The notes beneath the pieces were generated by a model that saw only the letters and a program-made list of their open reading frames with translations, did no database searches and was not told the origin of the DNA. Below, piece after piece: positions 13,240 to 24,435 of a stretch of DNA of 64,000 nt. Position 1 is the first letter of the stretch. Every line of letters begins with the position of its first letter. Origin of the DNA: Chiua virens. Taxonomy: Eukaryota; Basidiomycota; Agaricomycetes; Boletales; Boletaceae. The stretch is taken from positions 868,001 through 932,000 of the forward strand of contig JAHNUO010000016.1 in NCBI GenBank assembly GCA_019787685.1, in the 5' to 3' direction. The position numbers and the translations under genes were made by a program.

Positions 13240-15532
13240 CTACACGGCAGAACCGCACCATCTCCCTGAATCCTGCTGCACAACATCGTGCTGCGACCCT
13301 ACTATCGAACGCACGTGTTTCTCCGCATATGTATGCGCTTCGTCTTCTTCACCTTGTTCATCTCCTCGCTTGAAAAATAATCGCATCGTGCGTATACTCA
13401 TGACTGCAAACGCCACAAAAATAAAACATTCGACCCCGAGGGTTGTCGCACTGGCAAGCTCTCTTGGGCGGAAAATCTGTACCGCGAGAGCCGTCGAAAA
13501 AAGCACAATTCTGAAAAATGTGCAACCGTGTCGGAAATAAGGTTCATCATGAGCTGATGATAACGTACGACCATATGAGACTGGCAATAGGAATACTGTG
13601 TGTGATGGCAAGGCATGGCATTCCTGTCCTCCTTTGACTGAGGGAACGCATGGCTACTGCCTGTCGTATTCAACGTCAGCAAGCCATGTGAAAGTGATGT
13701 CACCATAGAAACACACCGCACGTCCGGCGGTCACGAGCCCCGGATCATTATACACATTCAAAAGCGCAAACGAGAAGGCGATAGACGCGATCGTTGGAAC
13801 AATCGAGCAATAAATAATGATTTGGATTGTACTTGTCGTTGAGTTTTTATTGACAACACCAGGAACAGAGAGGAAACTAAAGTTCACGGCAAGCATCACC
13901 GTTGACTACGAACCATGAGATTCATCTATCATGGGAGGCGAAGCGAAGCGGACGTACAAAAATGGTATACCGGCCCAACTCAGAGGTAAATCTGCTGATA
14001 AAATCCTTCCAACGGGGTTGGACGATAATACCATCTACCCAAATCCGTTGTACACGAAGCGCGTGTTCGCTCGGTGATCCAAGCAGAAACAGATTGACGA
14101 CTCTGAATAAAGTACTGCGATTCCAGGTCTGCTGACCAAACAAAGGTGTCTCCGCATTCAAACGCGCGGATGACTGCCCATAAAAGTTCACAAACTGGTT
14201 TTCACCTAGTGGTGCATTCAGAAAGGTAGACATTGGAACTTGGTGACTTACACCCACTGAAAAAGGACATGAGTCGTGCTATATGACATCAGCAGTAGTT
14301 CACAGCGCAAAGAAGCATAATCGTACCGACGACCCAAACACTGTAAGGATCATAAATTTCCTCATCGTCTACGCTTGAGGTGAACAAGATAGATGAATAA
14401 CACGCGTCAGGAACCCTTACCCTTCAGTGAGTTGACGAGGTCCAGTATTGCGACTAGTTCGTCTTGTGCAAAAGGGCTCGAGGAGGAATCAGTAGTCATC
14501 ATATCTAGAAGATTAGTAAGTAGACATATGCGTTTTTACAAGGGAAATGTACCAGTCTTGGCGTAGTTCAGCATTCCTCTAAGGTCCTGGAATACTCCTT
14601 TTGGAAGAATACGGTTATGCGGGTAGTATTCGCAATGCAGCCTTGATCACATGTCTCACACGATATACTGAGAGGCAGGTCAGCATCGAGACAGAGGGTC
14701 ATAGACGATGACCTGCCTGGAAGACTACCGAAAAAACATACCAATACTGCGTCTCTATCCAATATCCTGCCCACTTGTTAATGAAGAAACACGAGGGCAT
14801 TTCAGACATACTGATATGGCCATATTCAGAAACCCCTTGTAAATCAGTACCAAGATCCCTCATGCAAACAGCATCCACCCAGAAGAGAAGGCGGTGCGTG
14901 TGGTCGACAAAATAGTAGTGACAACGCCGTTGATCGTCTACGTTCAAAACCAGTTCTGTGAGCTCATCCAGGGTAACGCCGTTCGTCCGGATCGCTTGCT
15001 CGATAAGCGCAATGGCACAAAAAAGAATATCCTTTTCATGATGAATGACGTTACTCTCTGTGAATATACGCTTGAAGAGAGATTTAAACTGGCGGTATAA
15101 GCTAAAAAGAAGTAAAGCGCACCAATGTTTCGTGATAGAAGAGGACAGCGCCTTCAGGATGAACTTGTCGACCCCATCCATCCGGAAGTGGCGGTAGTCT
15201 GTATTGAGACCTATCAGTGGGGTAAAATGAGCCTCATAAAAAATCAGCTCACGCAGACAAGAATTTCTGTTGCCCAGGTGGGATTTGAAGAGGTTCTGCA
15301 TGTTGCCTGAAAACCCGGTGTAAGAGCGGCACTATGGCTAACACAAACACCCGTCGCAGTGGCCTCCTTCTCACCTGACTATCTTTGGGTTGTAGCGCTG
15401 GGATCCTCCTTCAGGCGTTGCTGGGACTTGAATAAACTCGAACTGATAATCGGAGACGAGAGTTTGGTATCTTGGAAGTTCATCCTGCCATCGAGTAGAG
15501 CGGTTAGGGCACGAGCTCGTCCGAGCCAGCAT
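13240..15532 (-). CDS. Multi-pass membrane protein, lineage-specific family, copy 1
   Basis: The start at ATG 15532 is chosen because the first exon (WQDELPRYQTLV..VPATPE..SQRY) aligns with the N-terminus of the downstream paralogue (WQDALPRYKALF..VPATPEQASQRY). Exon 14699..15301 carries the family core: LDELTELVLNVD, then CHYYFVDHTHRLLFWVDAV, then GVSEYGHIS and a WIETQYWY motif. I recognise this pattern from many uncharacterised Agaricomycete proteins. The C-terminal half is membrane-embedded: a hydrophobic block at 13654..13899 (LAVNFSFLSVPGVV, then IIYCSIVPTIASIAFSFALLN) and the last exon 13240..13611 (IVLFSTALAVQIF and GVECFIFVAFAVMSI), followed by a short acidic cytosolic tail. Introns are short GT-AG. 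No catalytic motif is visible and the function is unknown. Paralogue at 17580-20162. Confidence 0.75.
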
Positions 15533-15910
15533 GATTGGGTGGCGAGTCTAAAGAAAAGGTAGTAGTAGCGCTATTGAAGCGCCGGTGAGGCTGGTGTTGC
15601 TATTTTTGCAGTTCATCGTTTTGTTTGATTGTTGTACAGAGAACAGCGACGAAATTACGTATGTACATATCTGGAAGTTGTCAATGATGGCAACGAAACA
15701 TTTCATCAACTGATAAGCATAACCACCGATCATTTCCGTGCTATGGCCCTCCCCGTAAATCTCATGCTCGGTTCTCTAAGCTACTTAATTGCATGATATA
15801 ATCGTCCAATGAGAAATGCATACACATGTTCGTGTCGTCGCGATAGATGTCTCAGAAAAAGTATGGTGATAAGGTAGCTATGGACAAGCCAACGATCGCA
15901 AACATGCACG
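15533..15910. other. Spacer with the start of a duplicated 3' flank
   Basis: No gene. From about 15784 the sequence (ttaattgcatgatat..) matches the 3' flank of membrane gene copy 2 starting at about 17466. The duplication therefore extends beyond the coding end. Confidence 0.55.
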
Positions 15911-17103
15911 TCAATTCCGAGTCGGCGCGCCCATTTCGACATCGCTGCCTGACTCTGCAGGAGTCTTCTCATTCGAGGCATCCACCTCGCCATCGTGTCC
16001 ATTACCACTCCAATCAAACCTCCATGTCACGAGAAGGCACATAATCATAAAGAAACAGAGAATCAAACATTCCACGACGAAGGCAGCCGAGGTTGGTGCG
16101 GATGGACGTGGCTGAAGCGCTCTTCGCGGTGGTGATCCCGGCTCTTGGTCGTCGTCGACGGCCTCAGATGAGTCGGGCGACAAGTCACGCAGTAATGGGA
16201 TTGCAGAAGGAGTAGAACATCGGTTAGGAGGGACGAGATGTCTTAAGGGGTCAAGTAAATTATGCGACACGGAGTGGGGAGTGACTTACCTACGTGTCCT
16301 AGGGGGACCCGCCGCAATCCTATCCCCTGATTCGACTTGGCGTCGTCTACAGAACGCTTAGCGACGATATAGTAGGAAAAAAATACTCACGTGCGTTTCC
16401 TTCTAAGGGCACTGGGCTCGGCATCTTCGTGGCTCTCTTCGACGTTGGGGCGTCGTCGTCTGTACACGGTATGCGATGGGGTCATTATAGTGGACAAATG
16501 AGCGCTTACCGTCGCGTTCGAACAGGTGGCCCTAGTTGGCCGTCCTCTGCAGAATCGACTTGCAGAGGGCGTGTTCTGTAGACTAGTTAATAACATGCGT
16601 AATGGAACAAAACTCACTGGCGCACCCGAAGACCTGTCTGCCCCCTTCTGCGGCAGACACTTCGTCTTCGAGTAGGCGTGAGCTACATACTAGAACTCAG
16701 CGATAGAGTCGGGTAGCAAATCAGCTAATCCATACCTACCTGGGATCTGGGCGTGACTCACTCCTACTGTTGTCTGAGGTACCCTTCTTCCGTTGTCTAG
16801 AAAATTTTCAGCAATGAAGTGCTAAGCACTTAGAGAGTCACTCCTCACTTATAACGCCTCTGGTACTCATTAGAATGAGCTTTATAGGCGTCAAGCTCGG
16901 CACCTGTCCTGTGGGTGTGTAAGGGAGAGCAGCATATGGGGGATTGTGATGAACTCACAAATTAGCACGTCGCCTTCTCTGACGCTCCTTTGCTAGGGCG
17001 CGGCTGCGAGTACGCTAGAACACCTTCAGCAGTGATTGATGATAGAATTGAATATTTGAATACTCACCTGAGCCGGCGTCATCTCTGAGATCTTCTTACT
17101 CAT
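15911..17103 (-). CDS. Chimeric micro-exon gene: Arg-rich N-terminus joined to a membrane-protein tail
   Basis: Nine-exon model with GT-AG at every junction and no internal stop: 17068..17103, 16959..17014, 16849..16908, 16740..16796, 16618..16665, 16510..16575, 16391..16459, 16290..16346 and 15911..16241 (780 nt, 259 aa). Exons 1-3 encode a very basic start (TRSRALAKERQRRRR, then AYKAHSNEYQRRYK). Exons 4-8 are 48-69 nt, all enter in phase 2, and most begin A-CRA-CGN. Exons 6, 7 and 8 look like repeats of one cassette (QVDSAEDG..GPPVRTR; NVEESHEDAEPSALRRKR; QVESGD..GPPRTR). Exon 9 ends in a hydrophobic segment (VVECLILCFFMIMCLLVTWRFD) and KTPAESGSDV, nearly the same as the C-terminus of the membrane gene at 17580. 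The membrane tail was probably captured by duplication. Without transcript data it could be a non-expressed fusion; exon 4/5 boundaries are the least certain. No function can be assigned. Confidence 0.55.
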
Positions 17104-17579
17104 AGCGCTGAATGAAGAAAACGGGTGATTTATGTAATAATGCGGTAGTTATAGGAGGAAGGTGGTGGTTGAGCGACGTTGAGGACTCGTTGCTCTGGGC
17201 TCGGAGAACATGATTGGGTCACGCGTTACGTAGAATAATGTCACACCAGTGGGAAATGAGTCACGCCACTATGGTCCATTATAATTGGTCCATTGGTCCA
17301 AGTCACGCTCACATTGCAACCACATCAACGTTTCAACGCTCATGAAATTACATACAGAAAGAAGTGCCATGAGCTAGCCTTCAGCCACTAGACTGGTAAG
17401 TAACCCTACAACCAGTCAGTCGTTTCTGTGCTATAGTATCCCGTAGGTCTTATAATTACCGAGGCTAATTGCATGATATGATCGTCGAGTGAGAAATACA
17501 TTTACCAGTGTTCATGTCGTCGCGATCATGGACAAGTTAACGATCGCAAACGTCATCAGTTTTGAGTCGCCAGGCCTAG
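17104..17579. other. Spacer between chimeric gene and membrane gene copy 2
   Basis: Contains the presumed promoter of the minus-strand chimeric gene. From about 17466 it holds the 3' flank of membrane gene copy 2 that recurs at about 15784. A short attggtccattggtcc repeat lies at about 17283-17299. No gene seen. Confidence 0.5.
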
Positions 17580-20162
17580 CTAGACATCACTTCCTGACTC
17601 TGCAGGAGTCTTCTCGTCCGAAGCATCCACACCATCCTCAGGTCCACCACTGCTCCGATCGAACCTTCGCGTCACGAGAAGGCACACAGTCATAAAGAAA
17701 CAGATGATCAAGCATTCCGTGCCGAGGGTCACGATGGTAGCAAGTTCTTTCGGCATGAAAAGCTGCGTCGCTAATGCCACAGAGAAGAGTACGATTCTGC
17801 AACAATGTAGGTAAGTAGAAGTGAAATGTCACGACGGGAGATACAGGTAACATACGACCATATAAGGCTCGCCATTGGAAGACTGTGCGTGATGGCAAGG
17901 AATGCCATCCCCATTTTAATTTGATCGAGCGAGCGCATGGATTCCGCCTGCAATGACTAAAATGAACGGCTTGATTGAATGTGATTCTTCGCTACGAAGA
18001 CCTACCGTATCGACAGCATCCATGAGTTCCGGATTACTGTACACATTCAACAAGATAAACGAGAACACAATGGAGGCGACCGTAACAACGATTGAGCAAT
18101 AGATCATGATTTGGGTCAAAGTTACCCCGGTTGATTTGATAACACCGGGAACAGCAAGGAAGCTAAAGTTCACGGCAAGCATAACTGTTGACTACAAACC
18201 CTAAGACTCATCCATCATACGAGGCGAGATGGACTCACGAAAATGGTATACCGAGCGAACTCTGCTGTAAGCCTGTTGACAAAATCCTTCCAACGTGGCT
18301 GGATAATCATGCTGTCAACCCAGACTCGGCACAAGCGACGAGCATGTTCGTTTGGTGATCCCAATAGAAACAGCTTGATGATTTGGAATACAGTATGATG
18401 ATTCCAGCTCGGGAATTCGAATACTGGTGTATCCGCGTTCAAACGTGCGCAGGGCTGACCACAAAAGTTCAGAAACTGGTTTTCAGCTGGCGCTGCGTTA
18501 GAGATACCAGATATCAGATATATTGAATGATGCCCACTGAAAAAGGTCATCAAGCGTGCTTTACACATGATTAGCATGATTTCACGAAGTGACAATGCGT
18601 ATTCGTACAAATGACCCAAATATTGTGCGGGTTGGTGATCTTGTCATCTTCAGTGGAAGTCAGCGAGTCGACAAAGGACAATAGATAACTCGTACCCTTG
18701 AGTGAGTTGACGAGGTCTGACATTGCAACAAGTTCGTTTTGTGCAAATGGGCTCGAAGAGGAATCAGTAGTCATCATATCTTTACGTTAAATGAGTACAC
18801 AGTGTGCAGAGTTAAATAAAAAGGATGTACCAGTCTTGGCATAATTAAGCATTCCTCTGAGATCTTCGAAGACACTTTTCGGAAGTATGCGATCGTGGGG
18901 GTAGTATTCACAATGCAACCTCAAATCCACGTCATGTCCATGATTCTTGACTTGGGATCAGCATCAAAAAGGATCGCGGCAGGTATAGACATACCTGACT
19001 ATCTACGACAAACAGCATACCAGTAATATGACTCGATCAGATACTCTAAACGCTTGTCAGCGAAAGGAATTAGGAGCACATCGAACGTACTGATGTGGCC
19101 ATGTTTGGAAAGCCCCTGCAAGTGGGTGTCGAGTTGAGCCGCGTTAACCGGATCCACCCAGAACAGAAGGCGTTGTGTGTGGTCTACAAAGTAATAGCAC
19201 CAGCCATGACCATTCACGTTTAAGACGAGTTCTGTGAACTTATCCAATGTAACAGTCGGTGTGTCGATCGCTCTCTGAATGAGTTGAATGGCGCAACAGA
19301 GAATTTTTATTTTGATCTCGTTGTTGCAGATATCACTCTCCGTGAACACACGCTGCCGGAAATGAGTTTACAACGAAGGTATTTCGGCGAAGAACGTACC
19401 AATTCTGAATGATAAAACAGAACGTTTCCTTCAGGATGGATGTATCGGTTCCATTCATTAGGAAGTTGCGGTCTAAAGTTATGAAGCACTATACGCAAAT
19501 TGGTTCGAAAGATAGGCTTACACAGCCGAAAGCTCCTGTTGCCCGGGTTGAATTTGAAGGGGGTTGGGCTGTCGACTGTAAGGATGAGAGCACTGAAGCG
19601 GGGTAGATAAATATTCCTGGAATCCCTACCTAATGCCCCTTTGCTGATAGCGCTGTGATGCTTGTTCGGGCGTCGCAGGGACTTGTTTGGGTACAAGTCG
19701 GTAGCCAGGGAAGAGAGCTTTGTATCTGGGTAACGCGTCCTGCCAGAGAGTAGCAGGTTGCTCAGGCACAACTGCAAGAGTCCCCTTGCGCTGTTGTTGT
19801 ACTTCGGGACTGCGTGAAACGTTTCGAGGATATTCTGTTATACAGCTGTTATCCGAGTCCACCGGCAGCACTGCAGGGATGTCGCTGGCATGCAGGGAAA
19901 TTTGGGGTTCACCAACGCGGCACACACTTGTTAGAGTTGACCTCCACACAGAAGCGAACCAGATCCGAAATATGGACGCAATGCAACCCACTGATAAGCG
20001 GAAGCGACGAATGAGCGAGAAGATGAAGCGTAAAAGGCGTGCGTGAAGCCCAGTCAACATCTTCTCCCAACGAGGAGCGGAAAAGCAACTACACAACCGT
20101 GCTGGAACGTTTCGAGCCTTCAAATTCAACTTCAATTCATCGAATTGGCCCTTTGGAGTCAA
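17580..20162 (-). CDS. Multi-pass membrane protein, lineage-specific family, copy 2
   Basis: Paralogue of the gene at 13240-15532, same strand. The first exon (19626..20162, ATG 20162) is longer: it has an N-terminal segment with RLLRFIFSLIRRFRLSVG, then a Ser/Pro-rich stretch and the shared WQDALPRYKALF..VPATPEQASQRY block. The core lies at 18999..19349 (TELVLNVNGHGWCYYFVDHTQRLLFWVD is the family signature, read in two parts: ELVLNVN and YYFVDHTQRLLFWVD), followed by YLIESYYWYAV. Membrane segments sit at 17916..18182 (LAVNFSFLAVPGVI; IMIYCSIVVTVASIVFSFILL), about 17790-17940, and 17580..17780 (MALATQLFMPKELATI; ECLIICFFMTVCLLV). The tail DEKTPAESGSDV ends at a stop in 17580..17582. It appears intact. 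Function unknown. Confidence 0.75.
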
Positions 20163-21494
20163 AGTCCGGCATTGAAATTTGAAACTGCGCTGGCATCAAC
20201 TTCTCTCGTTGCTTTCACTGCCGTGTGCCTGCCACAGATAGCACTCATTCAGCATCCACCGAACGGATGATCGTCTGAATTCATGAACTCGGAGACGCCA
20301 CTGAAGCATCATTGTCGCGAGATTCACAATCTTACAAGCGTGGTAGACGAGGCCGATATCAAGATTCAGATCGAAATCGAGCACGTCTGGTTGACATTAT
20401 GTTTGAATTTGATCGATATCATTCAGTGGCGCGCTCATATGCTAATGGACACAGCCCGGTCATCGACAGTTGCATCCCTATCATGCCTGATCGCGACCGT
20501 CCTTCAAGTTGGCACGTAGTACTATGTCTATGTTGTCGAATCGCAAAGTACTGGATCTCCTTACTTTGTACAACACTCTGCATCAGAGTCTTCGTCCTTC
20601 AGGTCGTGATTTTGGCACACGCAAGAGCCGCAAGTATGCATTGCCGGCGGATCCTTGAGATCGTGCAATGCGCCCAACGAACATTGTGTTCTTCTCTCGA
20701 AGGTTTAACCAAATTCACAGATTTAGCAACGTCGCCGAGCGTACCCCATATACTAGCGTACTGTCCGTCGGCTGAATTCGGTTCGCCATTCAAGATGTGA
20801 TCCTGTGGGCTAGTCCCATCCCCGCTCACCTTTAAGGTTTTCTTAACCCTTTGTCACGGACAAGTACGTGAATGACTGTAGGTCAGATTTCTACTGCCCC
20901 GTATATGCGATCTATTGCCTGTAGTGTTCTATTCCTTTTAAATGCAATCCTGCTCTGGCGTCAATTGATGAGGAAATCAGAACTCGTTGCCTTCGACTCA
21001 TAATGCTGGAAGAATTTGTAGTGATCGCATGTACTGCGACGCGCGGCCGTGAAACAAAACCACGATAAAGGGATGTACACCAGCTCAACCTCTGTCCCAG
21101 AAATTGACATGACGACAATTCGTAGGAATGCTGGAACCAAAGACGAACTTCTGTATGAAGAATGCGTTCGGAAAACTTATCAGTGTGGACCAAATCAATG
21201 CGTCTCATCTCCACCGCATGGTCGAAAACACACTACCCATGCAGGTAGCTAAAACAAGACAAGACTTTAACTTTGCGAGGCGGCTGGTTTCATCCACGGC
21301 TCTGAGTCTCTCGAAGCAGGCTCGAGGTGGGTGTGCTCATTGTGCCATCGTGAACCGCTCTGCTTGAAGGCTGAGATAGATCATTTGCTGGTGGTGGCTA
21401 ATGGGATGTCAGCGCTTCAACCCTTACGAGGTCAACCAATCATCTCCAGAAAAAGCATACACAAAACTTGTTTGATTCGGATTTGTTGACCCCT
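20163..21494. other. Gene-poor stretch, nothing recognised
   Basis: Several open frames of up to 162 codons occur (for example 20312..20800 +), but none has a recognisable domain, splice pattern or conserved motif. It probably contains the promoter of the membrane gene copy 2 and decayed DNA. Confidence 0.5.
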
Positions 21495-22295
21495 TCAAGC
21501 TGGCCATCGCGAGTATGAGGCCCGCCTCGCATTGCGGAGCGTAGGTCGATTCGACGTCCACCGGGCGTCCCTATTACAAGCCTTTAATTTTTTTCCTATC
21601 CGTTTTCTTGGAGGGGCATTGGATAGGGCCACAGTGTCAGGATCTTCCTCAGTGCGCGTCTCCGGAGATGTCATCGTTAGAGTGGGTGGTGACCGTGATT
21701 GGCCGGTATCCTGAACGCAGGAGGCGGTGGCTGGCAGTAATGTCAGATATGGAGACAAAAGGGTCGCCAACCTTGTCATAGTCTAATGCGGAGGCAGGCG
21801 TGCACGACTGTAACTCAAGCTACGGCGTTATGAAAACCCGTTTGAAAACAGAAATGGATAAACTCGGACCTCGAGGAGACCAGTACCGCCTTTCCTACGG
21901 GACCCAGACTAGTGGTGAGAAGATATGCTCCACACACTTGCCGTGTAGGGTGGGATCACAGTCCCTGTCGCAAACCTGGTTGAGTCTGGTGCAACATCTA
22001 CTGCGAACACGAGGTTTGTGTCCTCCACGCAGACAACTTTCTCCTGGAGCTCTGTGTCTCATACACTCGCCCCTTCCATCGTTCCACATGCTACCCATTT
22101 CCCATCCCCATCCTTTGATATCGGAATGGTGCTTACCTCTTCACTGTCTGCAACTCCCCATCGTCTAGTCCCATGCACATTGCCACTCAAAAGACGCTTC
22201 CCGTCCGGATGAAAAGCAACCGCCCATACACGGTCAGGGTCCCCGGCATCAAGTACCAGTGTCATATATCTTAGCAAATTGTGAGTGTGGTCCAA
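21495..22295 (-). pseudogene. WD40-repeat protein fragment, broken by in-frame stops
   Basis: The minus strand at 22059..22295 encodes a WD40 repeat: DPDRVWAVAFHPDGKRLLSG, then TRRWGVADSEEV and ISKDGDGKWVACGTMEGASV. A TGA stop stands where the repeat should end V-W-D; the same frame continues with DTELQEKVVCVEDTNLVFAV, then APDSTRFATGT and ASVWSIS, and stops again (TAG) soon after. The TGG-to-TGA change and the loss of following repeats mark it as a relic. The stretch at 21495..21779 may be the remnant C-terminus (TVALSNAPPRKR). The wording resembles the large WD40 families of Agaricomycetes, often fused to NACHT domains; no ATPase part is seen here. Confidence 0.65.
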
Positions 22296-22720
22296 TTACT
22301 TTGAGCTGTAGTCTGTTACTCACTGGCCCGGGACTTCATCTGCAAGGATATCCCCACACAAAGAATAGCATTCGAAACGTCAACGAGCAACGATTTCGCG
22401 CCGGCGGTACCACTTCGCGCTGCGCCGACCGCGACGAACCCTTTTAGCTATTCTTGTCCTAGCAGGTTGTTGGGACTTTGTAGGTAGATTTGATATGGTG
22501 ACTTGGTGCATTGCGACACACTCGAATCGAAGCTTGAAGCTGCCGGGGCGTCATCTCATTCCCGTTCCAAACTCTCGTGGTCGCACACGACATGGGAACA
22601 GACAGGAAATCGTGAAGTTGGAAGTATGGATGATACATACTGCGGTCATGAATTAGCTACCAATATGCATCGCTAGTAATAGGTAGATAGCATTACCTAA
22701 CGTCTTGAAACCATTTCACG
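22296..22720. other. Intergenic region upstream of EMC2
   Basis: No gene recognised. It presumably holds the EMC2 promoter; no clear TATA box was seen. Confidence 0.5.
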
Positions 22721-23896
22721 ATGAACGTCCAGTCTGCACTCGACCAACTCGCTACCTACCGTGCTCAAAATACCCGTATATCCCAAGACATCTTTGAGAA
22801 AGGCGCGCTCATACTCCAGAAGAATGTGCTCCACAAAATGGGGGACGAAAGTACGTCCAGCATCAACGCCACGTTCTCTCCACTCATATGACCGTACATA
22901 TCTACTCCAGGCTGGTCATTCTTGGAACAGCTCGCACTCGCTGCGATAGACGTTGGACGGTTGGAAGTTTCGGACGTATGTATATCTCCTGGGGTTTGGA
23001 TGGTCGCGCTCACACACTCGCTGTCGCTGGATACTAGCAATGCCTCCGGACTCTCAACGACAAGTTCCCAGGTTCACCACGAGTGGAATGTCTTACAGGC
23101 ATCCGGATGGAAGCGACAGAGACGCCAGAGGTTGCACTCAAGTACTATGCGGAGCTGTTGGAAGCGGATCCTACCAATGCGGTACGTGGTCCAGCATAAT
23201 CGTCATACTTTTGTCCTCATCCCATCTCAAGGCAATTTGGAAACGCCGAATTTCGATATTCCGACGCACGGGCAAGATCGACAAGGCGGTTCACGAACTG
23301 TCACAGTACCTCGACACGTTTTATACCGACGTCGAAGGTTGGTTAGAGTTGTCGGACATTTATGCGACCTGTAATCAGTTTGGTTCCGTTCTCATGGTCT
23401 CTGGGGCGTATGACCTGACCAACCGGACAGATATGAATATTCGCTGCAATCACTCATGCACGTCCTCCTGCTTGCGCCACAAAATCCATTCTACGTGCTG
23501 CAAGTGGCCGAGACGGCGTACACGGCTGGCGATCTCCCGCTTTCGATCAAAATGTTCCTCACGGTGGTTGATATGACGGACGGTGACGATTGTGAGCCAC
23601 CTGTCGAATCAACAGCCGCTTGGGATTACCGTGCGTGCGTGGTACGGTGTCAAGTTGGTGAGTACCTTGCCATGCCGTCTTTGAATGATCTTAATTTTAT
23701 TTAGTGTACGAGACGTATGGCGCGGGATGCACGGTTGGCAACGAATTCTCCCTCAAATACACCCCCTCCGAAGAACGTCGAGATACTCGACGAGCTTGCG
23801 ACGGAGCGTTTACGGGTCGTGTACTCGAGCTCTGGTGAAAGGGGCGGGATTGCAAAGGGACGAGAGGAAGTGTTTGCTTGGGTTGCTTCTCCTTGA
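22721..23896 (+). CDS. EMC2: ER membrane protein complex subunit 2 (TPR protein), apparent frameshift near 3' end
   Basis: EMC2 is the cytosolic TPR subunit of the EMC insertase for tail-anchored and multi-pass membrane proteins. ATG 22721 opens MNVQSALDQLATYRAQ. Later exons give SFLEQLALAAIDVGRLEVSD, KFPGSPRVECLTGIRMEA, YYAELLEADPTNA, AIWKRRISIFRRTGKIDKAV, WLELSDIYATCNQ and YSLQSLMHVLLLAPQNPFYV, matching the order of TPR helices in EMC2. The C-terminal part reads KNVEILDELATERLRVVY and EEVFAWVASP, stop 23894..23896. Between 23626 and 23646 the expected DYRAWYGVKL-CTRR is only obtained if four bases of a ccgtgcgtgcgtgg tandem repeat are removed. As written, the frame shifts by +4 just before the last intron. 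It may be a sequencing or assembly slip or a real disruption; the rest of the gene is intact. Confidence 0.85.
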
Positions 23897-24435
23897 GCTT
23901 CCTTGTTCCCTGGTAGGACACCTGCAAGGGATGCCTGTTACGCTACCATGACTAATTTGCTAATCTCGACTATGGCTTCCTCGTGCACGTAGTGACTGCC
24001 AGGGTCGATTGTGAATAGAAGTCAGTCGGCAGCGTCATTTTGATGGAAAGCAATCAGATTCCCTCGATGGACGATGACCTCGAAGTAGAGTCGAAACATG
24101 CTTCCGATGCAGGGTGAACTCGCACGAATTACAAGAAGCTATGACTACCTTTTAACAGTCAAATAGGGAAAACACTGTCCGAAGCAACCCAACAATGGCA
24201 GTTAGTTGTCTGTGGAATGAACTAGGTACTGGTGGCGACCCGTTGGAAACCCGATAATTTCGCGGATTTGTGAACGGTACGGGCACTGCTATTCATTAAT
24301 TAACTGAGTTTTGATGAGTGGGTTGGACGTACAAAGGCGGAAGACTTGATTCTCTGGACCGGACCGAGGACATACGTGTTTATCTATGCGAGCAGCACGG
24401 GCACGGTCTGAGATATGAGGATGATTCTGTGAACC
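23897..24435. other. Intergenic, EMC2 3' flank
   Basis: It lies between the convergent ends of EMC2 and the minus-strand coiled-coil gene. Nothing beyond untranslated sequence could be identified. Confidence 0.5.

Noticed and set aside
20312..20800. Plus-strand open frame of 162 codons
   Set aside because: No conserved motif, no splice logic and no recognisable family; it lies in decayed DNA.
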